Below the pieces are notes generated by a model. That model saw only the letters and a program-made list of their open reading frames with translations, did no database searches and was not told the origin of the DNA. Shown here in pieces: positions 19,408 through 27,350 of a stretch of DNA of 64,000 nucleotides. The translations under genes and the position numbers were made by a program. Numbering within the stretch: position 1 is the stretch's first letter; every line of letters starts with the position of its first letter. This DNA comes from Succinivibrio dextrinosolvens DSM 3072 (lineage in GTDB: Bacteria > Pseudomonadota > Gammaproteobacteria > Enterobacterales > Succinivibrionaceae). Location of the stretch: the NCBI RefSeq assembly GCF_900167015.1, contig NZ_FUXX01000003.1, positions 51,104 to 115,103 of the forward strand, given 5' to 3'.

Positions 19408-19620
19408 TCACCATTTAGTTTCAATTTCAAAGCCGACATTATCAGAGAAAAAATACTTTGGTTTTAATACTGAGGATACATTCCACGCAGACAGATCATT
19501 ATTGAAATATGCCCCGTAAAACATATGCGACATATTGGTAGCTCTTTTGATATTCCATCAGGAAATATCTCCATTGAATTCCAAGGTTACAATAACCTTT
19601 TTATTAGAATGGAAAGTCAT
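19408..19620 (-). pseudogene. Decayed DUF285 repeat gene
   Basis: Read on the minus strand from an ATG at 19620 with AGAGG upstream, 71 codons give MTFHSNKKVIVT, then LEFNGDIS, a TGA, then WNIKRATNMSHMF and FNNDLSAWNVSSV, before a terminal stop at 19408. These are the same repeats as in the intact gene at 16688-18028, including the similar start (IIVTSKKE against KVIVT). Most of the gene is missing and an in-frame stop interrupts FNGDIS-WN. It is an internally deleted, inverted copy. Confidence 0.8.
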
Positions 19621-19797
19621 AGTTTATCCTCTTTGCACTTTGCTAAAGAGCAGAAAAAAGCCTTTATCCGTTTTATCAGGTTACATAAGCACTGTCAGAC
19701 TTCATTTATCTAAAGAGTAAAGAATCAATGTTCCAGAATCAGAAATCTGTCATAAAAAATATTTAAGCAGAAAAACTTAAGAATTTATACAAAGTAT

Positions 19798-19828
19798 TCA
19801 AGATCTGGAATGATATGCAGTTATTCTT
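19798..19828 (+). promoter_or_regulatory. Shared island promoter, copy E (Y-like RNA and Ro60 gene)
   Basis: TCAAGATCTGGAATG is followed by TTATTCTT; TGGAA starts at 19806 and the -10-like block at 19821. Transcription would begin near 19834, just before the structured RNA. Confidence 0.65.
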
Positions 19829-19833
19829 TAAAT

Positions 19834-19990
19834 AGAAATGAGAGCTAAGAGTAAAGCACTCTGAAGCGTAAAAACGGTGCAGCGCCTTATTCTTTATGCC
19901 GACGCCGGCTGACGCTGTATTGTGGGATCGCTTACTTTTCCAATTCTATGCTTGCGGTCCTTAATTTCTCAGAGTGCTTTACCCTCGCCT
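19834..19990 (+). ncRNA. Candidate bacterial Y RNA (YrlA-like) upstream of the Ro60 homologue
   Basis: The 5' and 3' parts form a perfect 13-bp helix (TAAAGCACTCTGA at 19852-19864, TCAGAGTGCTTTA at 19969-19981). It is extended by GAG/CTC (19849-19851 with 19984-19986) across a CC bulge, the kind of bulged terminal helix Ro60 binds in known Y RNAs. Inside are nested helices AGCG/CGCT (19865-19868 with 19929-19932), CAGCG/CGCTG (19880-19884 with 19913-19917) and GCCG-ACGC-CGGC (19898-19909). Bacterial Y RNAs are typically encoded beside rsr, and here the RNA ends about 50 bases before that start codon. I could not identify a clear tRNA-like T arm, so the family name is an inference from structure and position. 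It could also act as a 5' leader of the Ro60 message. Confidence 0.6.
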
Positions 19991-20041
19991 TTCAGCCCTA
20001 GCCAATCAAATACTAAGACCGCCTTAAAAAGAGGTGTAGAG

Positions 20042-21541
20042 ATGTCTATATTTCCTAACCTATATGAATCATTTGAATATAGAAAAAAAATAAGTAGACT
20101 GCGTAAGCCTAACTATATACCTTCATATGCTGGTGGATGGAACTGCAGGCTCTCTCCTGCAACTGCGCTAAAACAGCATTTTGCATCAGGAGTTTATAAC
20201 GAAACCAAGTTCTATCTTAGATATGATGAGGACTCAAGTGAGTACTCAAAAAAAGTTATTCAGGATGCTTTAGAGAGTGATCCAGCTGAAGTTGTTAAGG
20301 TTGCAGTTGAGCTCTACGAAGACTATGAAATGAGGCTCAATCCTATCTTTCTTCTGATGTATATGCTTCATCCATATAGAGAATGGAGAGATGAAATCAG
20401 AGAAGGATTCAAAAGAATAACGAAAAGTCCCATGGACATAAAAAAACAGTTTGACCTCTATCTTTTTTTTTACGAAAGCAAGAATAAACTTCCGTCTTTT
20501 CTTAAAAGATTATGGAAGAAAAGAATCGAAGGCTTATCCAGATATCAGCTTCAGAAATACAAAAATAAGGCAAATCTCTTTGATATCATCAAGATCTGCC
20601 ATGCCCATAATTCTGATATTGACGAGCTGCTAAAAAACGGATGTCTTAAACTCAGCGAAAGTGAAGCTACCTGGGAGGAGCTTCACTCCTCAGGCAAAAG
20701 CTGGTGTGAGATTTTAAATACAATAGAGATTCCTTATCTTGCTCTTCTAAGAAATCTTAGAGGAATCATCAGATCAGTTAAAGATCCTGCTCTCATTGAT
20801 AAGGTGATAGCAACTCTAAAGGCATCAGAATCAAAGCTTCAGCCTTATCGCTACTATATAGCGTATGAGACAGTAAGAAGTGAAGATTCTCCATTTAAAG
20901 ACAAGATACTCAACTGTATAGCATCGCTATTAGATAGTTCCTTAAGTGACATAGGAGGTCTTGAGGGAAATACTCTGGTATTATCCGACAACTCTAACTC
21001 TACCCATACAGAGTGTGTTACAGGCAAGTCGCAGATTACATGCAGAGAGATTAACAATCTGTCGGCCCTGATTACTGCGGTAAAATCAGATTATGCCAAA
21101 ATCTATCCTTTCTCTGTAGATACATTTGGCTATGAGGTATCAAAGACAAAGGATATACTATCTCAGATGGTTGAGCTTGATGGTCTTATCAGAAAAGATC
21201 CATCTATGTTTCGATCAACTCAGATTGAGAAATCTCTGTATATAGCTCTTTTTGATTCTGAGGTTGTATATGACAATGTCTTCATCTATACCGATGCGCA
21301 GGACAGTTCTTATTATTCATGTGAAGATGTCATAAAAAGCTACCTCAGGCTTAATCCAAAGCTCAATGTATTCGTGGTTCAGACTGCAGGATATGCGACC
21401 TCTTTATTACCGGTAAGCTTTTTCAGAGTCGGCAATCTATGTGGTTTTACAGGCAAAGAAATCATAGAAGCCAAGAAGATGATCAAGGAATGGGACGAAT
21501 TTGAAAAGAGAAACTCTGAGGTTTCTGACTTCAGAAAATAG
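20042..21541 (+). CDS. rsr: Ro60/Rsr-like TROVE and vWA domain RNA-binding protein
   Basis: The N-terminal 300 residues match the TROVE ring: YAGGWNCRLSPATALKQHF near residue 30, NPIFLLMYMLHP near residue 100, the hallmark DIIKICHAH near residue 180, and ATWEELHSSG followed by IPYLALLRNLRGI. A vWA domain follows, with the MIDAS motif DNSNS near residue 315. Ro60 proteins bind Y RNAs on the outside of the ring and the 3' ends of misfolded RNAs in its cavity, and in bacteria assist exonucleases and RNA repair. The ATG at 20042 has AGAGGTG 7 bases upstream; a GTG-started extension from 19922 would run through the RNA gene and is rejected. Length is about 499 residues, near that of Deinococcus Rsr. 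Confidence 0.85.
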   Translation: MSIFPNLYESFEYRKKISRLRKPNYIPSYAGGWNCRLSPATALKQHFASGVYNETKFYLRYDEDSSEYSKKVIQDALESDPAEVVKVAVELYEDYEMRLNPIFLLMYMLHPYREWRDEIREGFKRITKSPMDIKKQFDLYLFFYESKNKLPSFLKRLWKKRIEGLSRYQLQKYKNKANLFDIIKICHAHNSDIDELLKNGCLKLSESEATWEELHSSGKSWCEILNTIEIPYLALLRNLRGIIRSVKDPALIDKVIATLKASESKLQPYRYYIAYETVRSEDSPFKDKILNCIASLLDSSLSDIGGLEGNTLVLSDNSNSTHTECVTGKSQITCREINNLSALITAVKSDYAKIYPFSVDTFGYEVSKTKDILSQMVELDGLIRKDPSMFRSTQIEKSLYIALFDSEVVYDNVFIYTDAQDSSYYSCEDVIKSYLRLNPKLNVFVVQTAGYATSLLPVSFFRVGNLCGFTGKEIIEAKKMIKEWDEFEKRNSEVSDFRK

Positions 21542-21560
21542 TCCCAAAAATTACCATCCA

Positions 21561-22556
21561 TCAGTCACTAGCAATCATCCACTCATCAAATTGCTCAACT
21601 TTCATCCACCAGTTTCTCTTTCTATAGATTTTTTCAAAAGGTTCTCCTGTAGAGAAAGTAAATCCTTTTGAACAGATGAATACTTCATCCTCTATTTCAG
21701 CCCCAATTCCTCTTATAATGGCGATCCATTTAAGGCTTATGTAGTTTTCAGGATCCCCTTCAATGAGTTCATACTTAACACTGTCAGCTTTATCTTCTTC
21801 ACCAATCTTTTTTAAGAACTCAATTACGGTATTTTTATAGGATTCAGCTAATTTCAGTAGAGTATCGGAAGGAAGAGACTTCACTTTGGTCAGATAATTC
21901 TTCCTAATTTTATTAAGCTTATGAACCGTAACTGGCTTTATAAAGAAGAAAGATTCTGGTATTGCAGCCAGGCCATTCTCATCAATTCTCTTTTCAAGCG
22001 CATGAGCTCTGGCTACAAGATTGTTAATAAAATCAGGATCGTTTGCCATTAACTTTTCAGTTTCGTACTGATAATCAAAACCGGCCTCAAGATTAGAATC
22101 TCTATCAGAGAAAAAACTGTAATACTCGCAGGCAAGAATAATATTAAAGCGAAGCTTTAAAGCTTCTTTGTTTTTAGAAAAAATAAGCTTCTCTCGCTTA
22201 GCTTTCTGAACACTTTGAGAAATGCTCTTAACAAGAGGTCTTCCACAATAATAGTAGGCAGGAGCCTCTTCTGTTTTTAAAGCTATTTCCTCGTATTTTT
22301 TAGCTTTCTCTCTGAGAGTATTTAATGTCTTTTCACTCCACGAATTCTCATTGAAGAAAGCTCCTTTTGTATTACAGCCTCGCATAGTATCGTAAAGAGC
22401 AGCCCCCATGAAGACTCTAAATCTAAGTTCTTTTTCCTCAGGATTTTCAGACTTAAGCCAGTCTACACGCTTAGCCATTTCCTCTGCTACCTTATCTGAT
22501 TTTTCGTTTGAAAAAATCTCTTTACGTATAGTCTTTATCTCTTTTTTTATTGACAT
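21561..22556 (-). CDS. Hypothetical protein, 331 residues
   Basis: No family recognised. It is a soluble, mostly helical, charged protein (start MSIKKEIKTIRKEIF) with no signal peptide or membrane segment. A conserved-looking segment is RFRVFMGAALYDTMRGC near residue 45, and the C-terminus is beta-rich and Trp-rich (ISLKWIAIIRGIGAEI, then RNWWMKVEQFDEWMI). It converges on the Ro60 gene with only 19 bases between the stops. Upstream there is GGGAATA followed 8 bases later by a poor -10-like block, only a weak match to the shared promoter. Confidence 0.7.
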   Translation of the reverse strand: MSIKKEIKTIRKEIFSNEKSDKVAEEMAKRVDWLKSENPEEKELRFRVFMGAALYDTMRGCNTKGAFFNENSWSEKTLNTLREKAKKYEEIALKTEEAPAYYYCGRPLVKSISQSVQKAKREKLIFSKNKEALKLRFNIILACEYYSFFSDRDSNLEAGFDYQYETEKLMANDPDFINNLVARAHALEKRIDENGLAAIPESFFFIKPVTVHKLNKIRKNYLTKVKSLPSDTLLKLAESYKNTVIEFLKKIGEEDKADSVKYELIEGDPENYISLKWIAIIRGIGAEIEDEVFICSKGFTFSTGEPFEKIYRKRNWWMKVEQFDEWMIASD

Positions 22557-22848
22557 GATTGATTGCCTCGAAACTAGAACTTCTAAAAGCCTTATCTTTA
22601 CAAAGAGTCTTATTCCCTCAAATTGTCCTAATAAAGCAGTTTGTACTTGCAGGTCCTCAATAAGTGGAAATATTCGCCTAATGCATCAGATCTTCTGATA
22701 GCTACAGATATAGGTGTCAACGACATCAGTCCGATTGAGGCCTTCTTTTCATATTTACATCCTTAATTTAAGGATTAACCCTTCCAGAATTTAATAAGTT
22801 TGAAATCTTTTTTGAGTAAAAAAATTAATAAAAAAGATTCAATACTTA
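22557..22848. other. Gene-free stretch with a possible short coding relic
   Basis: No gene is supported. One plus-strand frame ending at 22764 reads SPNASDLLIATDIGVND and ISPIEAFFSYLHP, which looks protein-like, but it has no start signal and is closed upstream. It may be the 3' relic of a lost gene. Confidence 0.25.
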
Positions 22849-22879
22849 TCAGAATATGGAATGTTGACTTTTTATACTT
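22849..22879 (+). promoter_or_regulatory. Shared island promoter, copy C
   Basis: TCAGAATATGGAATG is followed by TTATACTT, with TGGAA at 22857 and the -10-like block at 22872. The next gene starts at 23003, leaving a leader of about 120 bases. Confidence 0.6.
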
Positions 22880-23002
22880 CAGTCAGAAATAAGAAAAAAG
22901 AATCAAAAGACGGCACAGAAACACAGCACCTTTAGAGGAAAGAAAAATGTAGAAAAATCCCCCTTCAGCACCATAAACAAAATTCAATAAAGGAGCATTA
23001 CT

Positions 23003-23419
23003 ATGCTGAACTTAAATGTTGCTGTAAGCGTTAAAGACGCAGGTCTCCCTTTTATCTGTGTAATTAAAGGATCAAAAAGAAGACAGCATCGTCTACCAGA
23101 CAATTATGTCGAATATCTGTTTGTCTACGATACAGAGTTCAGGAGTATAGGCAAGGTTGAGCTAAAGAATGTTTTTCCTGAAAAGCTTGAAGATATCGAG
23201 TTTAAGGGAAGATTCAACAAGAAGCTCAAAGAAGACCTGTTTGCCTGGTTTAAAGAAAAGTCCGAGTTCTCCAGACTTAAAATCAATAACTACGATCTGG
23301 CCCGCAACTGCAGCAAATTCCTGCATTATACCGACGAAGACTCCTCAGAGGTAATAGGAAAAAGTGAAATGCAGAAAATTTCCTATATGTTCGTAAGAGG
23401 TTCCATCTGGCTTGACTGA
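23003..23419 (+). CDS. Hypothetical protein, 138 residues
   Basis: Unrecognised. The start is well supported by AAAGGAG 8 bases before the ATG. The first half is beta-rich (VAVSVKDAGLPFICVIKG, then YLFVYDTEFRSIGKVEL), followed by a basic helical stretch and FLHYTDEDSSEVIG. No membrane segment. It heads a unit with the shared promoter and is followed after a hairpin by the gene at 23480, so the two may form an operon. Confidence 0.65.
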   Translation: MLNLNVAVSVKDAGLPFICVIKGSKRRQHRLPDNYVEYLFVYDTEFRSIGKVELKNVFPEKLEDIEFKGRFNKKLKEDLFAWFKEKSEFSRLKINNYDLARNCSKFLHYTDEDSSEVIGKSEMQKISYMFVRGSIWLD

Positions 23420-23427
23420 CAAATATC

Positions 23428-23460
23428 TTATATGGTCCTCGCAGCTTCGAGAGCATATAA
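23428..23460 (+). promoter_or_regulatory. Intercistronic hairpin
   Basis: TTATATG (23428-23434) pairs with CATATAA (23454-23460), and CTCG with CGAG inside it. The stem ends just upstream of the AGGAG of the next gene and lacks a T run, so it looks more like an RNA-stability or translation element than a terminator. Confidence 0.4.
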
Positions 23461-23479
23461 ATACTAGGAGAATTTACAG

Positions 23480-24445
23480 ATGGATAAATCAGATTTTAAG
23501 ATTGAAGGCTATCTTCCAAAGATAAAGGAAGCATTAATTTCCAGGGATAAAAATAAGATTGATGCTCTAATAGAGAAAATCCGTTTTCAGATCTCAGAAT
23601 CCAATACAGAAGAATTAAAGCAGGCGTTCATCAGTCTATGGAAAAACTGGTTCTCGCTATGTGCTGCAGAGGAGCTTGAAGAATACAGTGAGTACCTGCC
23701 TGACGATACAGATCTTTTTTCTTTAAAGGGCGTTGAGGATGCAATCCTGATGCTTGCAGGTGTGTATGAGAATGAAGAAGATGAGTATGCAATTCTCTAT
23801 GAGCCGATCTTTAATAAAATTAAAACCCAGGACGGATATGAGGCTTACGATACATTGCTCATAGTTCTGAATCAGCTCTTTAAACTAAGAAAAAATCTGA
23901 TTAACACCGATCATCATCCTCTTAACTGCAAACTCAGGCTTGATCTTGTAGAAAGACTTAATGCCCTTCTAATGGCAAAACAAAAAGATTTATATAACCG
24001 AGCAATAGAAGTTTTCTTTGCAGTTAAGCCTTATTTAAAAGGAAGATACTTTAACCTTGAGGCAACCTTGGACTTTGATGAGGAACTACCTGAGGATTTT
24101 CAAGATCAGAGCAATAGGATGAAGAAGCTCTGGAAATACATGAGCAATCCTGAACTTAATAATCGAGGGGAATTCTCAATTGCAAAACTATCTATTTACG
24201 ATAAAGAAAACATCCCCTCTTTAAACAGTTTTCTGTACTTAAGTGACTATGAGGATGATTGGAGTCATCTACTCTCAGGAGAATGCGGCTGTTATTACCT
24301 GCTTCCTGAAATTCAGACTCTCAGGAATATCGGCTATGCTATGCATAATCTGAGCGATCATCTGAACTATTCGATTCATGAAGTCATTTATGCAACAAAA
24401 TTCAAATGCGAATTGAATTTTGAAATTAAAGAAATGGAGCTCTAG
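23480..24445 (+). CDS. Hypothetical protein, 321 residues
   Basis: No family recognised. It is acidic and helical, rich in Glu and Leu, with no signal peptide or membrane segment. Segments such as ALFISL-like helices in residues 20-75 and NIGYAMHNLSDHLNYSIHEV near residue 290 suggest an all-alpha repeat-like fold. AGGAG lies 9 bases before the ATG. It follows the 138-residue gene by 60 bases in the same direction. Confidence 0.65.
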   Translation: MDKSDFKIEGYLPKIKEALISRDKNKIDALIEKIRFQISESNTEELKQAFISLWKNWFSLCAAEELEEYSEYLPDDTDLFSLKGVEDAILMLAGVYENEEDEYAILYEPIFNKIKTQDGYEAYDTLLIVLNQLFKLRKNLINTDHHPLNCKLRLDLVERLNALLMAKQKDLYNRAIEVFFAVKPYLKGRYFNLEATLDFDEELPEDFQDQSNRMKKLWKYMSNPELNNRGEFSIAKLSIYDKENIPSLNSFLYLSDYEDDWSHLLSGECGCYYLLPEIQTLRNIGYAMHNLSDHLNYSIHEVIYATKFKCELNFEIKEMEL

Positions 24446-24505
24446 TACCCATGGAGAAAAAGATGAATCCAGATGAGTGATGCTCACAAAAAAGAATGAC
24501 TGTTT

Positions 24506-24536
24506 TCAGATTCTGGAACGATCATTTCTTACACTT
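24506..24536 (+). promoter_or_regulatory. Shared island promoter, copy B (DIP1984-family gene)
   Basis: TCAGATTCTGGAACG then TTACACTT; TGGAA at 24514 and the -10-like block at 24529. Nearly identical to copy A at 16619, though the flanking sequences differ. The ATG is 29 bases further on. Confidence 0.65.
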
Positions 24537-24564
24537 ATTGTGAACTTAATGAGAGGTAAAAAAA

Positions 24565-25023
24565 ATGACTCTAGCAGAAGCATTAATGGAAAGAGCAGAG
24601 CTAAAGGCAAAAATCTCAGCAGTATCAGAGCGTATTGAAGACAACATCCTGGTTCAGGATAACGAGGCTCCAGGTGAAGATCCTAAGGAACTTCTTCCAG
24701 AACTGTCATCATCCATACAGAGACTTAGAGTTCTTATAAGTCAGATTAACAGAACCAACTGCATTACTCTAATTGATGGAGAGAGTCTTACCGATCTCAT
24801 TGCAAGACGTGACTGTCTAATGCTGGAAATCAGTTCCTACAAAGACTTTACTGAGACCTCCAGACGCTCAACAGACAGAGCTCGCGGCTCTGAAATAAAA
24901 ATCAGACCATGCATTGAAGTTAAGGAATTGCAAAAGAGGCTTGATACTCTTTCAAAAGAACTGCGCGAGCTTGAGGTAAAGCTTCAGAGAGCAAACTGGA
25001 ATACAGAGCTCATCGAAGGATAA
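24565..25023 (+). CDS. DIP1984-family protein
   Basis: The 152-residue sequence follows the DIP1984 family pattern along its length: MTLAEALMERAELKAKI at the start, the acidic GEDPKELLPEL, the ring-facing segment QINRTNCITLIDGESLTDLIARRD, and the closing KLQRANWNTELIEG. The predicted fold is a long antiparallel coiled coil. Members are widespread small proteins of unknown biochemical role, sometimes labelled septicolysin. AGAGG stands about 7 bases before the ATG. The regulon-type promoter directly in front ties it to the RNA-repair-like genes. Confidence 0.85.
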   Translation: MTLAEALMERAELKAKISAVSERIEDNILVQDNEAPGEDPKELLPELSSSIQRLRVLISQINRTNCITLIDGESLTDLIARRDCLMLEISSYKDFTETSRRSTDRARGSEIKIRPCIEVKELQKRLDTLSKELRELEVKLQRANWNTELIEG

Positions 25024-25195
25024 CTAAAGAATTTTGGAGTAGCGTTTTTACTGGGTGAATGTCAGCCTGTAAAGGTATAAAACACCGCAGTGCGTGTGAC
25101 CAACGCCCTTTGGTTTAGTGTTTTGGTCAACAAAGTACAGCGGTACAAAGTACAGTTAATTTTTACTACCAGACATTAACAGTAAAAAAGTAAGG
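25024..25195 (+). other. Structured intergenic segment with direct and inverted repeats
   Basis: TGACCAA (25097-25103) pairs with TTGGTCA (25123-25129), and ACACCGCAGTGCGTGT can fold just before it. The 11-mer ACAAAGTACAG occurs twice, at 25130 and 25145. It may be a terminator/leader pair or a small RNA; no promoter of the shared type was found for it. Confidence 0.3.
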
Positions 25196-25720
25196 GTGGA
25201 CAGAGGGACTTTATATATGAAAAAAATCGATAAAGAACAGCTGTTGTATGAGCTTTTAAATGTATCTGCAACTTTTGCCTTTGATAAGCAGCGGGATATA
25301 AGATTCATGGTCTGTCCTTTGGAGAGTCCTGAGCTTAACGTCATCTGGATGATGAAAGCAATTAGGTTCAATGTTGAAACTCCGATTGCAAGGATCAGAA
25401 TGGACTGTCCAGCCTATGCAGAGAAAAACAGTAATTTTGTAAATCCGCAATGGATTCTAAACGATGAAGAAATTGACTATTTCAACAGCTTTATCCGTAA
25501 AAAAACTAACTGTTTTTTTTCAAACCTTACTTCAGAATGTACAGTATTTAAAAATGCCATTCTAAGAATGAATATTGAAAAATATTATGTTGATCCTGAT
25601 GAAACTCTAAAGCTCAGATATTCAGACTATCAGAACAGAAAAGACGGGCCTCTGCCCTATGATCTGCCTATCCCAGATTATCTAAAACTAAAAAATCAAT
25701 TAAAACTGTATACAGAATAA
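25196..25720 (+). CDS. Hypothetical protein, 174 residues
   Basis: Unrecognised. ATG-initiated alternative at 25217 (MKKIDKEQLLYELL) is more likely the true start than the TTG/ATG-like codon at 25196. The protein is soluble, with a beta-rich middle (WMMKAIRFNVETPIARIRMD) and a Tyr-rich C-terminus with LPYDLPIPDYLKLK. It contains the sequence AYAEKNSNFVNPQWILNDEE, which looks like a surface loop. It is followed 20 bases later by the SLOG gene, probably in one operon. Confidence 0.55.
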   Translation: MDRGTLYMKKIDKEQLLYELLNVSATFAFDKQRDIRFMVCPLESPELNVIWMMKAIRFNVETPIARIRMDCPAYAEKNSNFVNPQWILNDEEIDYFNSFIRKKTNCFFSNLTSECTVFKNAILRMNIEKYYVDPDETLKLRYSDYQNRKDGPLPYDLPIPDYLKLKNQLKLYTE

Positions 25721-25740
25721 AAAAAGGAGCTTACAAAGCT

Positions 25741-26256
25741 ATGACAAGCATTGCTGTAATAGGAAGCCGAAATCCTACAAAATCATCAATCAAAGCAGTT
25801 AGACTCTGGCTGGATAAATATATGGAGCTAAACGGAGATTCTCCCGTTACAATTGTTACCGGTGGTGCCTTCGGCATGGATACAGAGGCCATGAAGTATG
25901 CCGTAACCAGAAAACTAAAACTCAAGGTATTCCGTCCTGCAAACTACCATAACAGCAGACTGTGTGATGATCTCAAGAACAATCCTCTGTGTGATATTAT
26001 CCAAACCGAAGTTGGATATCTGCAGCGTAATACTATGGTCATTGAAAGTTCTGATGTGGTGGTCAGCTCAGACTATGGAAACGGAACCATCGACTCCATG
26101 GAAAAAGCTCTTGCAAGAGGACTAAAAGTATACGTAATTGGAGAGTATATCTCATCTGCAAAATTTAAACGTGCCCTACCTGCCTCAAACATAACTATAA
26201 TTGATAAGAACAAAGTGTTAGAGGGAGACTTCAGTTCAGTTCCTAAGGCTGAGTGA
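25741..26256 (+). CDS. SLOG/DprA-like Rossmann-fold nucleotide-binding protein
   Basis: The 171-residue protein begins with a Rossmann strand (MTSIAVIGSRNPTKSS), then has the glycine-rich VTIVTGGAFGMDTEAMKYA near residues 37-55 and a second strand block ESSDVVVSSDYGNGTIDSMEKAL. This is the DUF2493/SLOG pattern shared with DprA and the LOG lipases. SLOG domains bind nucleotides or nucleotide-derived signals and recur in conflict and RNA-repair neighbourhoods. AAGGAG lies upstream of the ATG. A sensor role is plausible, but no ligand can be named. Confidence 0.7.
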   Translation: MTSIAVIGSRNPTKSSIKAVRLWLDKYMELNGDSPVTIVTGGAFGMDTEAMKYAVTRKLKLKVFRPANYHNSRLCDDLKNNPLCDIIQTEVGYLQRNTMVIESSDVVVSSDYGNGTIDSMEKALARGLKVYVIGEYISSAKFKRALPASNITIIDKNKVLEGDFSSVPKAE

Positions 26257-26273
26257 TGAAGCTCCTCGGAAAC

Positions 26274-26298
26274 TGCCATTCTAATGATTGGAATGGCA
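26274..26298 (+). promoter_or_regulatory. Dyad operator candidate upstream of the WYL regulator
   Basis: TGCCATTCTAAT and ATTGGAATGGCA form a 12-bp dyad around a single central base, with one mismatch. The right arm contains TTGGAATG, the same core as in the shared island promoters. The dyad is 23 bases before the regulator's ATG, a suitable place for autoregulation. Confidence 0.5.
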
Positions 26299-26320
26299 AT
26301 GATTTCTTAGGGGTTGAGAT

Positions 26321-27325
26321 ATGCCGGAAAAATACGATCAGGATGCAAGACCAGATGAAAAACTACTAAAGCTTTTCATGTTGCTGTTATTCAACGATAA
26401 AGAATTCTCTCTAACCTATCTTGCCGAAACAATAAACTGCTCTAAACAAACTGTGGCAAGGCTTTTAAGACGCATTGATGAAAACTATCCCTGCCATCTT
26501 TTAGAAAGAAAATCCAGTCGTCAGAAATACTATCATCTGCAAAGGCCAGCAATGTCATTTAGAACAGCTATTGATCCTGCAGGTCTTCGACAGCTTGCCT
26601 TATGCCGTGATCTGGTAAAAGGGCTTCTTCCAAAGGAGGACTGGGAGCTGGTCAATATGTCAGTGCAGCAGGCAAAAACAAATCTTCCACGCGCCGACTA
26701 CAGCAGCTATCAGGATGCAAATGTCGGTACCCGTCTGACCCGAGGACACATTGACTATCAATCCAAGCAACGTCAGCTTGCAGAGATTGAGAAGTGCATA
26801 TTAAATCATAAATGCTGTTCTCTCTCCTATCAGAAAGACCTAAACGGAGAAATAAAAAACTACGCCTACGCACCACAGATGCTGCTGACCTTTCATGATT
26901 CGCTCTACGTATTCGGCTGGATAGTAACTGAGATTGGTCCTGTCAGAATACTAAAGGAACGTCCAGCAAAATTTTCAGTTCACAGAATCACAGAAGTAAC
27001 CTTACAGAATAGGTCTTCAGCAGAACTACCTATGAAAGATATGGAAGAGATTTCAGATTTTGGATTTTTAAGAGATGAGCCTTTTAAAGCAAAGATCTGG
27101 TTCTCAAAGGAAGTGATGACTTATATCAGTGATCGAATCTGGAGTGATGATCAGAAGATCACCCCTCAGGAAGACGGAGGCATCATTCTTGAGATGACAG
27201 CCCTGAGCAGAAGTGAACTTATATCCTTTGTTATGAGTTTTGATTTCAAGGCACGACTGCTCGAGCCTTTAGATCTTGCAGAAGAAATAAAAGACAGACT
27301 TTTAAAGACACTGGAGAAATATTAA
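26321..27325 (+). CDS. WYL-domain transcriptional regulator
   Basis: Residues 15-60 form an HTH of the DeoR type (SLTYLAETINCSKQTVARLLRRID). The middle holds a WYL domain (KCCSLSYQKDLNGEIKNYAYAPQMLLTFHDSLYVFGW, here shortened in the family sense: YAPQ, LYVFGW) and the C-terminus the WCX extension (VKAKIWFSKEV-type block near residue 260). WYL domains sense nucleic-acid or nucleotide ligands in several defence and DNA-damage regulators. It is the only dedicated regulator in the island, and it lies among units that share a promoter element. Whether it acts as activator or repressor cannot be read from sequence. Confidence 0.85.
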   Translation: MPEKYDQDARPDEKLLKLFMLLLFNDKEFSLTYLAETINCSKQTVARLLRRIDENYPCHLLERKSSRQKYYHLQRPAMSFRTAIDPAGLRQLALCRDLVKGLLPKEDWELVNMSVQQAKTNLPRADYSSYQDANVGTRLTRGHIDYQSKQRQLAEIEKCILNHKCCSLSYQKDLNGEIKNYAYAPQMLLTFHDSLYVFGWIVTEIGPVRILKERPAKFSVHRITEVTLQNRSSAELPMKDMEEISDFGFLRDEPFKAKIWFSKEVMTYISDRIWSDDQKITPQEDGGIILEMTALSRSELISFVMSFDFKARLLEPLDLAEEIKDRLLKTLEKY

Positions 27326-27350
27326 ATATTCTGAAGCAATTAGCCCTTTA

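Noticed and set aside
19525..19720. Small plus-strand genes of about 60 codons
   Set aside because: They lie opposite the DUF285 relic, have no ribosome binding sites, and the protein-like sequence is on the minus strand.
19922..20041. N-terminal extension of the Ro60 protein
   Set aside because: It would start at a GTG without ribosome binding site and run through the 3' strand of the RNA helix. The ATG at 20042 has AGAGGTG and begins at the conserved domain.
22600..22617. An eighth copy of the shared promoter in front of the gene at 21561-22556
   Set aside because: GGGAATA is followed at the right distance by TGTAAAGA, a poor -10, and the upstream element is missing. I left it out of the count.
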